Source of the DNA: Nitzschia sp. pyKryTriq1
Lineage: Eukaryota > Bacillariophyta > Bacillariophyceae > Bacillariales > Bacillariaceae
DNA length: 64,000 nt
Assembly: GCA_956465555.1 (NCBI GenBank)
Contig: OY101121.1
Coordinates: 2,008,722-2,072,721, forward strand
Reading direction: 5' to 3'
The notes beneath the pieces were generated by a model. The model made no database searches and was not told the origin of the DNA. It saw only the letters and a program-made list of their open reading frames with translations. This document shows positions 30,685 to 40,662 of the stretch, piece by piece (the stretch's first letter is position 1; each line of letters opens with the position of its first letter). Position numbers and translations under genes: made by a program.

Positions 30685-31671
30685 TCAACAAGTGCGGTGC
30701 ATCAATCGAAGGGATCGTCGTCGACCATTCAAAAAAACGAGACCCAACAATTCTGACGACGAGACTACATCTTGCGTTTCATTTTGGCGGGCGGCCAAAC
30801 GAGGTGATCGACGAAGAACAATGGGAGTTGTCTCGTCGACAATAGAAATTTCATTGTTGTCGCTGCGGTTCTCATCTTCCATATCATTATCATCTTCGTC
30901 TTCCAAGTCCAATTCGGCATCAGGAAATGGCGAGGACAAGTCGTCGACTTCATCCGCGACGACGACAACACTTTCTTCTTCCGCCGGCGCCGAATACTCG
31001 CCATCGTCGGTCGCGCAAGTCCAAAAATGCTGGACCGAAGCAAAACCAAATTGATCCTTTTTCGTAACATCGCCCTTCTTTCTCTTCAAAGGTGCGGATG
31101 GAACATACTTCGAAACATTGGACGAAACTGGCTCTTCAAAACCAAAGAGCGTCTTCTTCTCATCGGCAAGATCGGCCTCGCGACAGAGTTCCCAGTATAA
31201 GTTCTTGGGTCCAGGAAGCAAATTCTTGGTGGGCGCAGGAGGAGCCTCACCGACAGCCATGAAGCCATTTTCAGGGACTTGAGGAAGCTCCGCGATCGAG
31301 GACAAATTGGGTCGCCACGAAGCTTGGTACTGTTTCGCGGCCCTTGCGTTCATGTGAACGGCGTAGACGGGGATATCGAAGACAGAAAGGGGCGTGTTGT
31401 GGCCAATTCGGATCTTTCGGGTCTTTGATCCGGGCGTAGAACGTTCGATGCCATTGAAGAGGCGGGTCGGGATGACAATGGGAGCGAATGATCGGATGGA
31501 AGGAATAGCGCTGTAGTCGACGTCGTCCGCGGCGACGACGACTTCATCCGACGAAGCGACAGGACGAGCATGAGCGACGATGGCCTTCTTGCAAAGGAAG
31601 ACCGCAATGAGAATGGTCGAAGCAACAACGGCAACAAGGTAGGAAGCAATGATGGTGGTCATGGTGATCAT
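30685..31671 (-). CDS. Hypothetical membrane-anchored protein with acidic C-terminal half
   Basis: 328 residues from ATG 31671 (another ATG at 31662); the frame is open slightly further upstream but without ATG. The N-terminus has a single hydrophobic segment (TTIIASYLVAVVASTILIAVF) followed by CKK, a signal anchor. The rest is soluble: a conserved-looking middle (NLYWELCREADLADEKKTLF, FGFASVQHFWTCATD), an Asp/Glu-rich stretch and, near the end, LRRSPRLAARQ and NGRRRSLRLM, paired Arg-Arg-Ser-x-Arg motifs seen in many nuclear or chromatin-associated proteins. I do not recognise a family. The gene-sized frame, sensible start and non-repetitive composition support its being real. Confidence 0.55.
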   Translation of the reverse strand: MITMTTIIASYLVAVVASTILIAVFLCKKAIVAHARPVASSDEVVVAADDVDYSAIPSIRSFAPIVIPTRLFNGIERSTPGSKTRKIRIGHNTPLSVFDIPVYAVHMNARAAKQYQASWRPNLSSIAELPQVPENGFMAVGEAPPAPTKNLLPGPKNLYWELCREADLADEKKTLFGFEEPVSSNVSKYVPSAPLKRKKGDVTKKDQFGFASVQHFWTCATDDGEYSAPAEEESVVVVADEVDDLSSPFPDAELDLEDEDDNDMEDENRSDNNEISIVDETTPIVLRRSPRLAARQNETQDVVSSSELLGLVFLNGRRRSLRLMHRTC

Positions 31672-32076
31672 GGTGATAGTAGCAATATTAGCAATGATGT
31701 TGTGTTCAACAAAGTGGGTCAATTCGGAAATTGTGGGGTGAAATCGAAGCAATGTGAGCGATGATGTTCTTGTTTTGTTGTGTGAATGGCCGTTGATGTA
31801 CGGTTTACTTTGTTATGGTTTGCACTGTTCGCCGGTTTCGCCCTTTGGATCGTGATTTGATTGGCTCTAGGAACCTGAAGTGCATTATGTAGCATTCGTT
31901 CGCCGTTCGCCCACGAATGACAGGACAGACGAGTGACGTCATTCTAAGACGAACGACCGACGAACGAAGCCGAGAAAAAAGATTTTCTCGCATTGCATTT
32001 CGCTACCGGTATTACAGTATTACCGTACTCGTATCTCAGTTCTGAGTTCTGACACACCATTGTCTTTGACCCAAAT
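31672..32076. other. Divergent intergenic region
   Basis: Short promoter region between the hypothetical membrane protein and the carrier fusion, including one TACCGGTATTACAGTATTACCG word at 32004-32026. Nothing else seen. Confidence 0.5.
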
Positions 32077-34776
32077 ATGACATCGGTGACACAACACTCT
32101 CCATATTTGTTTTTGACAATGGAATCGACGACGGAACAACGTCCGAAAGGAAGGCTATATTTGACGAAGACAGCGTGGGTGTTCTTATGGGCAACTTTGT
32201 ACCATGGAAATGCCAACGTGAGTTTCGGGTTTCCAGTAATGTCGACAATGGCGAGGAGTCGCCAGCTTCTCGTTTCGTCTCGGGATACTACGTTATTTCC
32301 GTTATCTTCCACACGCCCTCCAGTGGCTGACAGTGCTGCTATCGAGATAGACGATATCGGCCAGACCAAAGGCACGCGCCGCCGATTCATGGCATCGGGG
32401 TTGTTGGCATCAGCGACGTTGCTACTTGGCGAAACGGCGGTTCAAGCCAAAGAGCCCATATCCTCCATCGATCCTCGACCGGCTCCAAGTCTTCCATGGG
32501 TCAAGGACCCGCTCAATCCAAAACGGTCGACCTTGCGAGTTAAGGATGCCGAAGCATTGGGCTACAACCTGAGTTTTGTCACCTACCTCGCTCGATTTTT
32601 ACTGAACTTCGATCCTCTTGCCCAGCAATGGTGGATTAATGGGGCCCAGGAAATCCCCAAGAAAACCACCGATCCCGAAATCTTTCAAATCCGTCAAGGA
32701 CAGTTTTCCAGGTTTGCGGCGTCGGTAGAACTGGGTCTATTACAAGAGTTTAGTGGACCCGATGGTCCCAAACAATTACTTCAGAGTTTGTTGGATCGAT
32801 TTTGTTCCTTGGATACGGCAACGTCACAATATACTAATTCTACTAGTAGTGACAAGCGTCTTGTACGTGAATCCAAGGAAGCTCGACGCCAGTTGGCATT
32901 GCTGTTCGGATTGTTGAATGGTGACTTTCAGCCGACGGCGGAAATTACCAAACTACTGGCATCAGTGGACAATGGTTCGGTGGCTTCCATCACTCTCTCG
33001 ACGGATTCTTCATTCTTGCGAGGATTTTCACCCGGAGACACTCCAGCCGTGGACTTGCCCGCTCCCCAGGCGGGAGACGGGTACACCCAAGCCACTGTCA
33101 AACCAATCCTGACTCCAACCGGAGAACTTTTACGTTTGGATATTCTCCAAGGCGGTAAGGACGAAGTCTTTCAACGACCACCCACCATTGCGATTTCTCC
33201 ACCATTGGCAGAAGGGGGACGGGCTGCGCAGGCTGTGACCAAAATCAAAAGAGGATCACTGGTTGGAATTCAATTAACAGATCCTGGAAAAGGCTACACT
33301 TTGGCAGACAACATCCAAGTGATGGTCGAGTCGTCGTCGTCGTCGTCGGCGCCTGCTGTAACAGTACAGGCCGTATTGGAAATGGCCGTTTCCGCCATCG
33401 AGGTGGTAGATCCTGGTAATGGATATGCCGTGGAAAAACCGCTTCGAGTCTCATTGGTTCCGTCCAATGGTGGAAAGCCAGAAGTGATTGGACTTGGATA
33501 TTCCCGAGGCGAACGAGGCTCGTTTACTACCTACCGACAAGCAGGTGACAATAAAGTACGAAGCTTTGAAATAGCGCTCGATGAACAGAACGGGGGCGTG
33601 GTCAGTGGTACTTCGAGTGGTGGATCCCTACCTTCGTTGCCATTTACTAGTAAGGCCTCCTCGTCGCAACAACTTTTGAGCCTCCTGCCACAAGGATTCG
33701 GTTTGGAGTATGATAAAGAAAAGAAGAAGTACTTTCTGACGGTCGAAAAGGATTTCGCCGACAAGTACAATACCCCATCATCATCATTCAGTGGACGACT
33801 GGTTCCAGACTTTGGCCCACGAGGCGAGTCGCCAATTGAAAGGAACATGCAGTTGAGTATGCCTACAATCTTACGGCTCTGCTTGTCGGGTGCCATTTGT
33901 TCCTCGGGAGTCCATCTAGCATTAACACCCTTGGACGTTGTCAAAACAAAGGTCCAAACTAATCCTATCAAGTATCCCAAAATCGGAGGTTCCTTTTCAA
34001 CGATCTTCAAGGAAGAAGGAGTTGGCACTTTTTTCACAGGATGGGCCCCAACCCTTTTCGGTAATTTCATCGCTGGAGGCGTTCTGTATGCCATGACAGA
34101 GTTGATTCGAAGAAGCCTGACGGAAACTGCGGGTGCCAACGCCGAGTCGCTGGAAGTCTTTATTATTTTGGCTGCGGCAGGTACTGCTTCCGCCACGGCG
34201 GCCGTATTCTACTGTCCGTTCGAGGCTGTTCGTATTCGGACGGTGGCCCAACCAAAGTTTGCTTCAAATGCAGTGGATGTTGCCAAGCGAATGGTTTCGG
34301 AAGAAGGACTGGGATCGCTCACCAATGCGATTCCAGTCTTTCTCGTCAAGCAAGTCCCGTACGCTTGTGTCAAATTCACAATCTTTGATCTTTCGACTGA
34401 ATTTCTCTACAGAACATATCCCGCCGCCCAAGAAGACCTGAAACTATCGCTGCTAATTAGTCTTGTGGGAGGCGTCATGGGTGGCGTGGCTGCTGCTGTG
34501 GTATCCAATCCCGCCGATGCAGTCATTGCAGAACTAAAGAAGTCGAAATCAGATCAATCTCCTCAAGAAGCCCTGCAAGCGCTCTTGGATCGTGCAGGAG
34601 TGTCTGCGCTGTTCAAGGGACTGCCTCTGAGGATGGTCTTTTATAGCCTTGCAGCTTCTCTGCAGTTTTTGGTGTTCGACGGAGTGCGTTTTGCTTTGGG
34701 TATCGGCCCGGATGACCTCCGCCTTTACCTCGATGTGTTGGGAGGGGCTCTCGCCGAGAAGGGAACAATTGCATAG
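32077..34776 (+). CDS. Plastid-type presequence/Tat-like signal fused to SLC25 phosphate-carrier-like domain
   Basis: Up to 899 residues from ATG 32077; the second ATG at 32119 gives a better signal peptide (LTKTAWVFLWATLYHGNANVS, then FGFP), which fits the diatom bipartite plastid presequence with Phe after cleavage. About 50 residues later TRRRFMASGLLASATLLLG resembles a twin-arginine thylakoid signal ending AVQA. Residues ~125-590 are a soluble region with two related segments (GYTLADNIQVMV, GYAVEKPLRVSL) preceded by 'DPGKG/DPGNG'. Residues ~600-880 form three carrier repeats with signatures TPLDVVKTKVQ, CPFEAVRIRT and NPADAVIAEL; repeat 1-2 sequence (GWAPTLFGN, VKQVPYACVKFTIF) is phosphate-carrier-like. 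The third signature lacks the usual basic residue. Location and substrate are inferred. Confidence 0.82.
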   Translation: MTSVTQHSPYLFLTMESTTEQRPKGRLYLTKTAWVFLWATLYHGNANVSFGFPVMSTMARSRQLLVSSRDTTLFPLSSTRPPVADSAAIEIDDIGQTKGTRRRFMASGLLASATLLLGETAVQAKEPISSIDPRPAPSLPWVKDPLNPKRSTLRVKDAEALGYNLSFVTYLARFLLNFDPLAQQWWINGAQEIPKKTTDPEIFQIRQGQFSRFAASVELGLLQEFSGPDGPKQLLQSLLDRFCSLDTATSQYTNSTSSDKRLVRESKEARRQLALLFGLLNGDFQPTAEITKLLASVDNGSVASITLSTDSSFLRGFSPGDTPAVDLPAPQAGDGYTQATVKPILTPTGELLRLDILQGGKDEVFQRPPTIAISPPLAEGGRAAQAVTKIKRGSLVGIQLTDPGKGYTLADNIQVMVESSSSSSAPAVTVQAVLEMAVSAIEVVDPGNGYAVEKPLRVSLVPSNGGKPEVIGLGYSRGERGSFTTYRQAGDNKVRSFEIALDEQNGGVVSGTSSGGSLPSLPFTSKASSSQQLLSLLPQGFGLEYDKEKKKYFLTVEKDFADKYNTPSSSFSGRLVPDFGPRGESPIERNMQLSMPTILRLCLSGAICSSGVHLALTPLDVVKTKVQTNPIKYPKIGGSFSTIFKEEGVGTFFTGWAPTLFGNFIAGGVLYAMTELIRRSLTETAGANAESLEVFIILAAAGTASATAAVFYCPFEAVRIRTVAQPKFASNAVDVAKRMVSEEGLGSLTNAIPVFLVKQVPYACVKFTIFDLSTEFLYRTYPAAQEDLKLSLLISLVGGVMGGVAAAVVSNPADAVIAELKKSKSDQSPQEALQALLDRAGVSALFKGLPLRMVFYSLAASLQFLVFDGVRFALGIGPDDLRLYLDVLGGALAEKGTIA

Positions 34777-35322
34777 ATCGACTACGATGCTCGATAAATC
34801 TCGTTCCCAGTCACCCTCTAGACACCGAAGAATCACGTGTTATTCTTTGCTACTCCTATTACTCTATTCTCTCTACCAGAAAAAGAGGTCTACTCCTAGA
34901 GGGGAGGGGGCATCCGACTTATTGCGGGCCAACGCAATTTCAGAAGGCAGTCTGTCCAGTGTGCAGTACATTCTTCATTCCTCGCTCAGAACTTGTGTAC
35001 CGCTTCATCCATAATGAATCCAGTGTTTCGTTTTCATTAAATAGTGAAAGTACTCTTGCGTTTCTAGATCGATGTAGTCTTCGTCCGACGATGAACGGAT
35101 CGAAGCTAAGCTAGAATGTAGTATTTGAATGAAATTGACAATGCTATTTGAATTGCTAGTTGCTAGAATTGTGAGAAAAACCAATGCTGCTGCTGAAGAG
35201 AGATGAAAGCCAAAGACTAGAGTTCGTTGCTTTTCAGTCTTGGAAAAGTTCAAAAGATACGTTTTCCATCAGCGCGCCTGTCACTACGTGTGAAGTAAAT
35301 CAATAAGAGGAGCTTAGTAGAT

Positions 35323-35628
35323 TTATGAGACTACTGGTGATGAGAGCATCGTGGCTCCGGTAGCGGCCGTTGACGGAAGACGGACGGACAGTGACGTCAC
35401 ATATGGATCTTGGATACCGATAGGAGAAACACACCCTCGCATATGAGTCGTGACTGTGTTTGTTTCAGGATGTTGTAGATACTGATAGCGTACTAGCTTG
35501 TGATGGGAAGGCGGGTGGTGTTTGGTGAAGTAGTCTGCTTTGTTGAGACGACCGGGTGCCCAGTATACTATGGTGCTACCTTGTAATAAAATAATATGGC
35601 GGGAAAGCCTCGCAGCAGCCCATCGCAT
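35323..35628 (-). mobile_element. Ty1/copia retrotransposon remnant (RNase H C-terminus)
   Basis: The 101-residue frame contains IVYWAPGRLNKADYFTKHH followed by PPSHHKLVRYQYL, the C-terminal end of copia-type polyproteins as seen in diatom CoDi elements ('W..G..N.ADYFTKHH...HH...R..YL'). No integrase, reverse transcriptase or paired LTR is visible within reach, so this is an isolated fragment. Confidence 0.72.
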
Positions 35629-35914
35629 CCAAAAGCTTATTATAATACATTTTTGTCTGGTTCCCCCTCAAACTAGTCTCAACACCAACACGACTTCTTG
35701 ATCAATTTAGGCAGGTTGTTTACGCCGGTTTCCATGATGATGGTCATCTTGAGGAGTTCATCCAGCATTCAACAGTGGATTCCCGTGGTAATTTTTGACC
35801 ACTCACTACTCCTCGGCGACAGTCCTGGTCGCTTCTACCGGCTTTTTGTTCCCATTTCTATGGAGATCTTGATAGAACCGCATTCGTTGTAAAATCACGT
35901 GGAGAATTTTTCTG

Positions 35915-35975
35915 CGCAAATTCAGGCAGGTGGGTTCGGCAGGTAAATTCGGCAGGTGAATTCAGGCAGGTGAAT
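35915..35975. repeat. Short direct repeats of TTCRGGCAGGTRAA
   Basis: Four consecutive 14-17-bp copies read directly (AATTCAGGCAGGTGGG, TTCGGCAGGTAAA, TTCGGCAGGTGAA, TTCAGGCAGGTGAA). Function unknown. Confidence 0.7.
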
Positions 35976-35978
35976 TCC

Positions 35979-36323
35979 TCAGCAATTGGATGTAAAGGAA
36001 GAACGTATGACCTTTCTCCTAGGAGAATCTCTAAGGAGACCATGGAGAATCCCCTGGAGAATCCCCTGGAGAACAGATCCGCCATCCTGGAGATTCTGCG
36101 CCTCAGATGTTGAGTCGTTGGATTCAATCACTACCGTACGGATGTGGTGGACTTGGAAAAGTACGTCGTCGCCGGTGGAATCGTCATCGTCCGGCTCTTC
36201 TTCGTCATCCGGTGCATCATCGTCTAGGCCCATGTCTTGGAGGTGGCTAGGTAGATGATTGACGCGGGACGTCATCTCTGCCGCCCGCGCCATTTCTTCG
36301 GCACATCTACTAATCAGATTCAT
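35979..36323 (-). CDS. Low-confidence open frame, acidic
   Basis: 114 codons with an Asp/Glu-rich stretch (DDDAPDDEEEPDDDD) and a C-terminal part that is a translation of a GAGAATCCCCTG tandem. I recognise no family. It sits in retroelement debris and may be a gag-like scrap or non-coding. Confidence 0.2.
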   Translation of the reverse strand: MNLISRCAEEMARAAEMTSRVNHLPSHLQDMGLDDDAPDDEEEPDDDDSTGDDVLFQVHHIRTVVIESNDSTSEAQNLQDGGSVLQGILQGILHGLLRDSPRRKVIRSSFTSNC

Positions 36324-37271
36324 TATTTGATGGCGTCATCATTACTCCGTCTGTCAGGCGTGCGCCTTCCATCAGGCACACCATACATATCCAATGGATA
36401 AAATAGGCAAATCCAATCCATTGCGATAAAATTACTTAACGATTCTATGTCCTATGCGACTCTGGCACGCCAGCAACAAAATAAAACGTGATTCACAGGT
36501 AGTAGTACAATTGATTTTTTGTTTCTGTCATCAAACGTAATCTGACACAACGCTAGGTTGTGAAAGATCACGGTCGGTTGCATCGGTTGTAATACGACTT
36601 GCCATCCGAATGAAATTCCTCGTGGCGGCATGAAAAAATAATTCGGTCCCATCGATCACGTTATCTTGGAGTTGAGACGAAGTGATCGGATCGGTCACAT
36701 TTTACCGAGGAAAGGGATGACAGACGGAAAAAGGACGAAAAGGGAGGAGAAGAACAAACAGACGCCGCAGACACGACAGACACTAACCATTGGATATATC
36801 ATAAAAAGTATTCGGATATGAAGAATCTGAATGTTCGCTTATCCATTGGATATGCAAAAGACGCTTCCATCAGAAGCTCCTTCTGCCTCCGTCTGGCTGG
36901 CTGTCGAGCCAGGGATAAAAGTAGAAGATCCAAAAAAAAAGATCGCCGTCAAAACAAGCACACGCATTTTGCGCTCTGACAAGTTCTGACAAGTTATGAC
37001 CATGACGAACGACTAGAGCATGTGAAAAGAACCATACCGGTTGCAGATCACAACTCCTATTCGTACGAACCTCGATACAGCGCGGCAGCTTTCATTTCAA
37101 TACGAGCACTCAAATCAATCGTTGTCCGAAATTTGCGTCGACTCAACGATTGCCTCACTCATTCATTCTCGACAGACCCGTTAGCCTTGCTTTTTTTACT
37201 TTTTTGACGACTGAACTGTCGATAGACCCAACCAACAAATACTCAGAAGACGTTTTTGACACTGCACAACT

Positions 37272-38633
37272 ATGCGTCCAAATTTGTTCGCTCTTGCTCG
37301 AAATGTCTCGGGTGTACTGAGAACGACTGGATCTTTTATGAAGATGGGAGTATGGAATCATCAAAAGCACGAACAACTACTGCAACAACTACGAACATTT
37401 GCCACCACCAAGGTGTCGTCCCTATCCTTGACCGCCAAAAAACGAAAAGGAAAGAAGATTACCATGGTAACGGCATATGATTATCCATCGGCGGTCCATG
37501 TCGCTCGGGCCGGGATTGACATTACATTGGTGGGAGATTCTGTTGCGATGGTAGAGCTCGGTCACGAAACAACGCAAAGATTGAGTATGGATCATATCAT
37601 CCATCATTGCATTTCTGTGAAGCAAGGATTAGAATTCGTCAAATCTGGTTCCATGCTTGTCGGAGATATGCCGTTTGGTTCTTATGAATTCGAAGATACG
37701 GATGTGGCGCTGCGAAATGCCTATCGATTTGTGAAGGAGGGTGGTTGTGACGCTGTGAAACTGGAGGTTAGTTGCTATATTATGCTCGTAGTCTGTAATG
37801 CCGATCTTGGTTTTGTTTGTTTGGATGTGGGGTGAAGCGATAGAAGCCTTTCATTCCAACCCTGCCCAATTTTTATATTTTGTGTTACACACAGGGAGGT
37901 AGCCCGGCAAGGGCCAAGACGGCTCAAAAGATTGTCGATGGGGGTGGTGAGTACCCAAGCATCATGGTGTCAGAATGGTTCTCTATGTCATGCTTCTCTT
38001 TGTATAGTAGTCTAACCCAAGCCCACCCCTTTGGTCCTTTGATGGATAGTTGCCGTTATGGGGCACGTTGGATTGACTCCTCAAGCGATTAGTGTTATTG
38101 GTGGATTTCGTGCCCAAGGGCGTACTGCCATTCGTGCGAGGGCGTTACTCGATGAAGCGCTGCGATTGCAAGATGCCGGGTGTTTCTCGATTGTTTTGGA
38201 ATGTGTTCCGGGCAACGTTGCAACAGCTATTACCGAGACACTGGAAATTCCAACGATCGGCATCGGCGCAGGTGGAGGAACCTCTGGGCAGGTGTTGGTG
38301 TTTCATGACATGTTGGGAATGCTGTCACATCCTCATCACGAGCAATGGGTGCCTAAATTCTGCAAATCTTACGCCGAAGTGGGCCATGCCATTCAGGAAG
38401 GTTTACATGAGTTCAAGAAAGATGTAGAAGGTGGAATCTTTCCTGGAGAAGAATATTCTCCGTATGTCATGTCTGATGGTGAAAAAGAGATGTTTGATGC
38501 GTTGCTGCAAAAGGACGCCGATGAAAGGCAGAGGAAGCACGAGCTCGCAGCTGCGAAAATATCAGAAGCGGATGAATACCAAGCCTTGAATCTTTACGGC
38601 AACAGCGACTCCAAACCAAGTAGGGGTACATAG
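37272..38633 (+). CDS. panB: Ketopantoate hydroxymethyltransferase
   Basis: Three exons: 37272-37766, 37895-37946 and 38050-38633 (introns 128 and 103 bp, GTTAGT and GTGAGT donors). 376 residues. The first ~55 residues are basic and unrelated to bacterial PanB (MRPNLFALARNVSGVLRTT), a probable mitochondrial presequence. The TIM-barrel core has all PanB landmarks: ITMVTAYDYPSA, DITLVGDSVAMVELGHETT (Mg-binding Asp), MLVGDMPFGSYE, CDAVKLEGG, VAVMGHVGLTPQ (spanning the exon 2/3 junction), ETLEIPTIGIGAG and VLVFHDMLGM. It makes ketopantoate from 2-oxoisovalerate and methylene-THF, the first step to pantothenate and CoA. Confidence 0.95.
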
Positions 38634-38935
38634 TATATCGATATTTATCGTCAGTACTGGACTGTAGAAAGAATTGCTACAAATGCTACTGCTTGACTAG
38701 AGTAGAGTATCCATAGAAAGTTTAGTTCCTAGTAATTTCCCATCTTCGTTTGATCGCAACACTAAATGCCATCAAATCGAAGCATCCACAAATTGAGCCA
38801 ACAATCTAATCAAAGCCACAATTTGGATCCACGTATTCCATTGCCATACATGAAACTCGACCAGTGGAATCATCATCCCCGGCCAAGCAAACAACAACAC
38901 TCCATTAAATCAATAGATCAATCGCTTCGCAGCGC
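38634..38935. other. Intergenic gap between convergent genes
   Basis: 3' flanks of panB and eIF5A; AT-rich, no feature recognised. Confidence 0.5.
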
Positions 38936-39653
38936 TTAGTTGGCGCTCTCCTTCTTGAAGGCGACGACTTGCTCAATCCCGACAGCAGCCTGAACGGTGA
39001 CAATGACAGAGTTTTCACCACCGCTCCAAGCTTCACGGATTTGCTCAGCCATATCTTCGGGCCAAGAGGGGAGGTTCAAATCGGTCTTTTGGTTACCACC
39101 TTCATCCATAAGGGTGAGCTCGTCTCCATCGATATCGATGACTTCCCAGTCGGAACGGTTGACAATGGGGACGGTGGTTCCGTGCGAAGAAGGGATCATA
39201 TCTTCAAGCTTCTTTCCAGTGAAAATATCAGTGGCAGTAAAGTTACACTTAGCGTGACCGTGCTTTCCAGTCTTGGAAACGGAGATGCTGAGGACCTTGC
39301 AGGGCTTTCCCTTGATCATCATGAATCTGCAGTACAAAGAGAAATCATGTTATTAGCAAATCCAACATAATAAAGTTCCAAAGGAGCGAGCCGAAACAAC
39401 CACTCTTGCAATGGAAATCGCGACTGCAGGTGGTCGAAGCCTCTCCACTGCAAGTTCATTGGCTTGCGCGCAGTACTGAATTCTACGGCTGCGTCCGTAG
39501 GAAATGTAATCACCGACCAAGCACGACAAAAATGGCACCCGTCAAAAGTAAAACATACCCTCCTTTCTTGATTTGTCCAGCCTCCATAGGAATGGTGGCG
39601 GAGGCTCCGGCATCGGCCGTCTCAATGGCGTAATCGTGTTCTTCGTCTGACAT
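38936..39653 (-). CDS. EIF5A: Translation initiation factor eIF5A
   Basis: Two exons, 39653-39559 and 39326-38936, intron 232 bp (GTATGT...CTGCAG). 161 residues: MSDEEHDYAIETADAGAS at the N-terminus, then GQIKKGGFMMIKGKPCKVL, and the hypusination loop SKTGKHGHAKCNF in which the second Lys is the residue converted to hypusine. The C-terminal OB-fold follows (TGKKLEDMIPSSH, GDELTLMDEGGNQ, MAEQIREAW). It promotes elongation and termination on the ribosome after modification by deoxyhypusine synthase and hydroxylase. The gene is divergently arranged with DPH3. Confidence 0.96.
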
Positions 39654-40326
39654 GGTTGCTCTTTTGTTCTTGACCTGTTGTTGTGTTGTGATCGATGTCT
39701 TGGTCGGTGGTCCGTTGTCGGCGGTGAGAGCTTTGCTTCAGACAGCCACACAGCCACACACACGCCCGTCGTCCTCGCTCGTTTTTGCCGCCGAGAAATT
39801 TTGCGGCTATGACAGCCACCGACCGAAGAACCACAACTCAACTCGGCTTTTCGCGGTCCGGCGCTTCCAATTTCACGACGGACAGACGGCTCGAATCTTT
39901 TGGATGGCTCCGGAGTTGGTGCACGCGGCCGCAACTCCATTGTGATTGGCCCATTCGGTTCTCATCTGACGACTCGATGACGGGTCAAGGGTCAAGGAAG
40001 GACTCGTCTGTCTGTCCTCCGACCGACAGTTTTTTGAGTCACCAAAATTGACTCATTCGAATATAGTAATTCGCACACGACACGCAACTACCGCCATTTA
40101 CCACCACCACCATCACCACCACCACCAATTACAGACACAGTTGAAACGAGACACGAAAGGAGGTCAAAGGCCAAAGGCACTTTTCTTCTTTCGAAATGAC
40201 CAAGGGTGTCGTCTTTTTTCCTTCTCGTGTCAACACAATTGAAGACACTCCCATAACATAATTACATCCATCGTCCCACCTCTTTCTTCTGCTTACAACT
40301 CGTTCCCACCTAACGTTATTGCCATC
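39654..40326. other. Shared divergent promoter region of EIF5A and DPH3
   Basis: Separates two oppositely transcribed genes. A CACCACCACCATCACC tract (40103-40130) lies in the DPH3 leader. GTACC words, common elsewhere, are absent here. Confidence 0.5.
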
Positions 40327-40662
40327 ATGCCGCTCTACGAAGAAATCGAGATTGAAGACATGACTTATGACCCCAAAACGCAAACGTACACCTATCCCTG
40401 CCCTTGTGGGGATCGGTTCAAAATTTCCTTGGAGGACCTCTGGGATGGAGAAGATATTGCGGACTGCCAGTCGTGTACTCTTTTTATTAATGTGATTTAT
40501 GAAGAGGAAAACCTTCCCAAACTACGAGATGATGACGACTCGGATGATGAGGATAAAGGCGCACCTGCCCAGAAAACCACAGAAGGAGCCAAAGACGACG
40601 ACGAAACGACTCAAAAGGTGGTGGAGGCTGTGGCATCGCTTTCCATTGCGGCACGCTCTTGA
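40327..40662 (+). CDS. DPH3: Diphthamide biosynthesis protein 3 (CSL zinc finger)
   Basis: 111 residues, single exon. The N-terminal CSL domain is complete: [26 protein letters not shown] (CxC) and [15 protein letters not shown] (CxxC), four Cys binding one metal. Dph3/Kti11 donates electrons to Dph1-Dph2 for the first step of diphthamide formation on eEF2 and also serves Elongator-linked tRNA modification. The C-terminal ~45 residues are an acidic, disordered extension ([11 protein letters not shown]) longer than in yeast. Confidence 0.95.
   Translation: MPLYEEIEIEDMTYDPKTQTYTYPCPCGDRFKISLEDLWDGEDIADCQSCTLFINVIYEEENLPKLRDDDDSDDEDKGAPAQKTTEGAKDDDETTQKVVEAVASLSIAARS

Larger units (their letters stand above)
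34777..37271. other. Gene-poor 2.5-kb region with retroelement debris
   Basis: Contains the copia remnant (35323-35628), short direct repeats (35915-35975 and 36040-36072), a low-confidence acidic open frame at 35979-36323, and AT-rich DNA with repeats of CCATTGGATAT (36788 and 36842) before the panB gene. No intact gene seen in the remainder. Confidence 0.55.
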
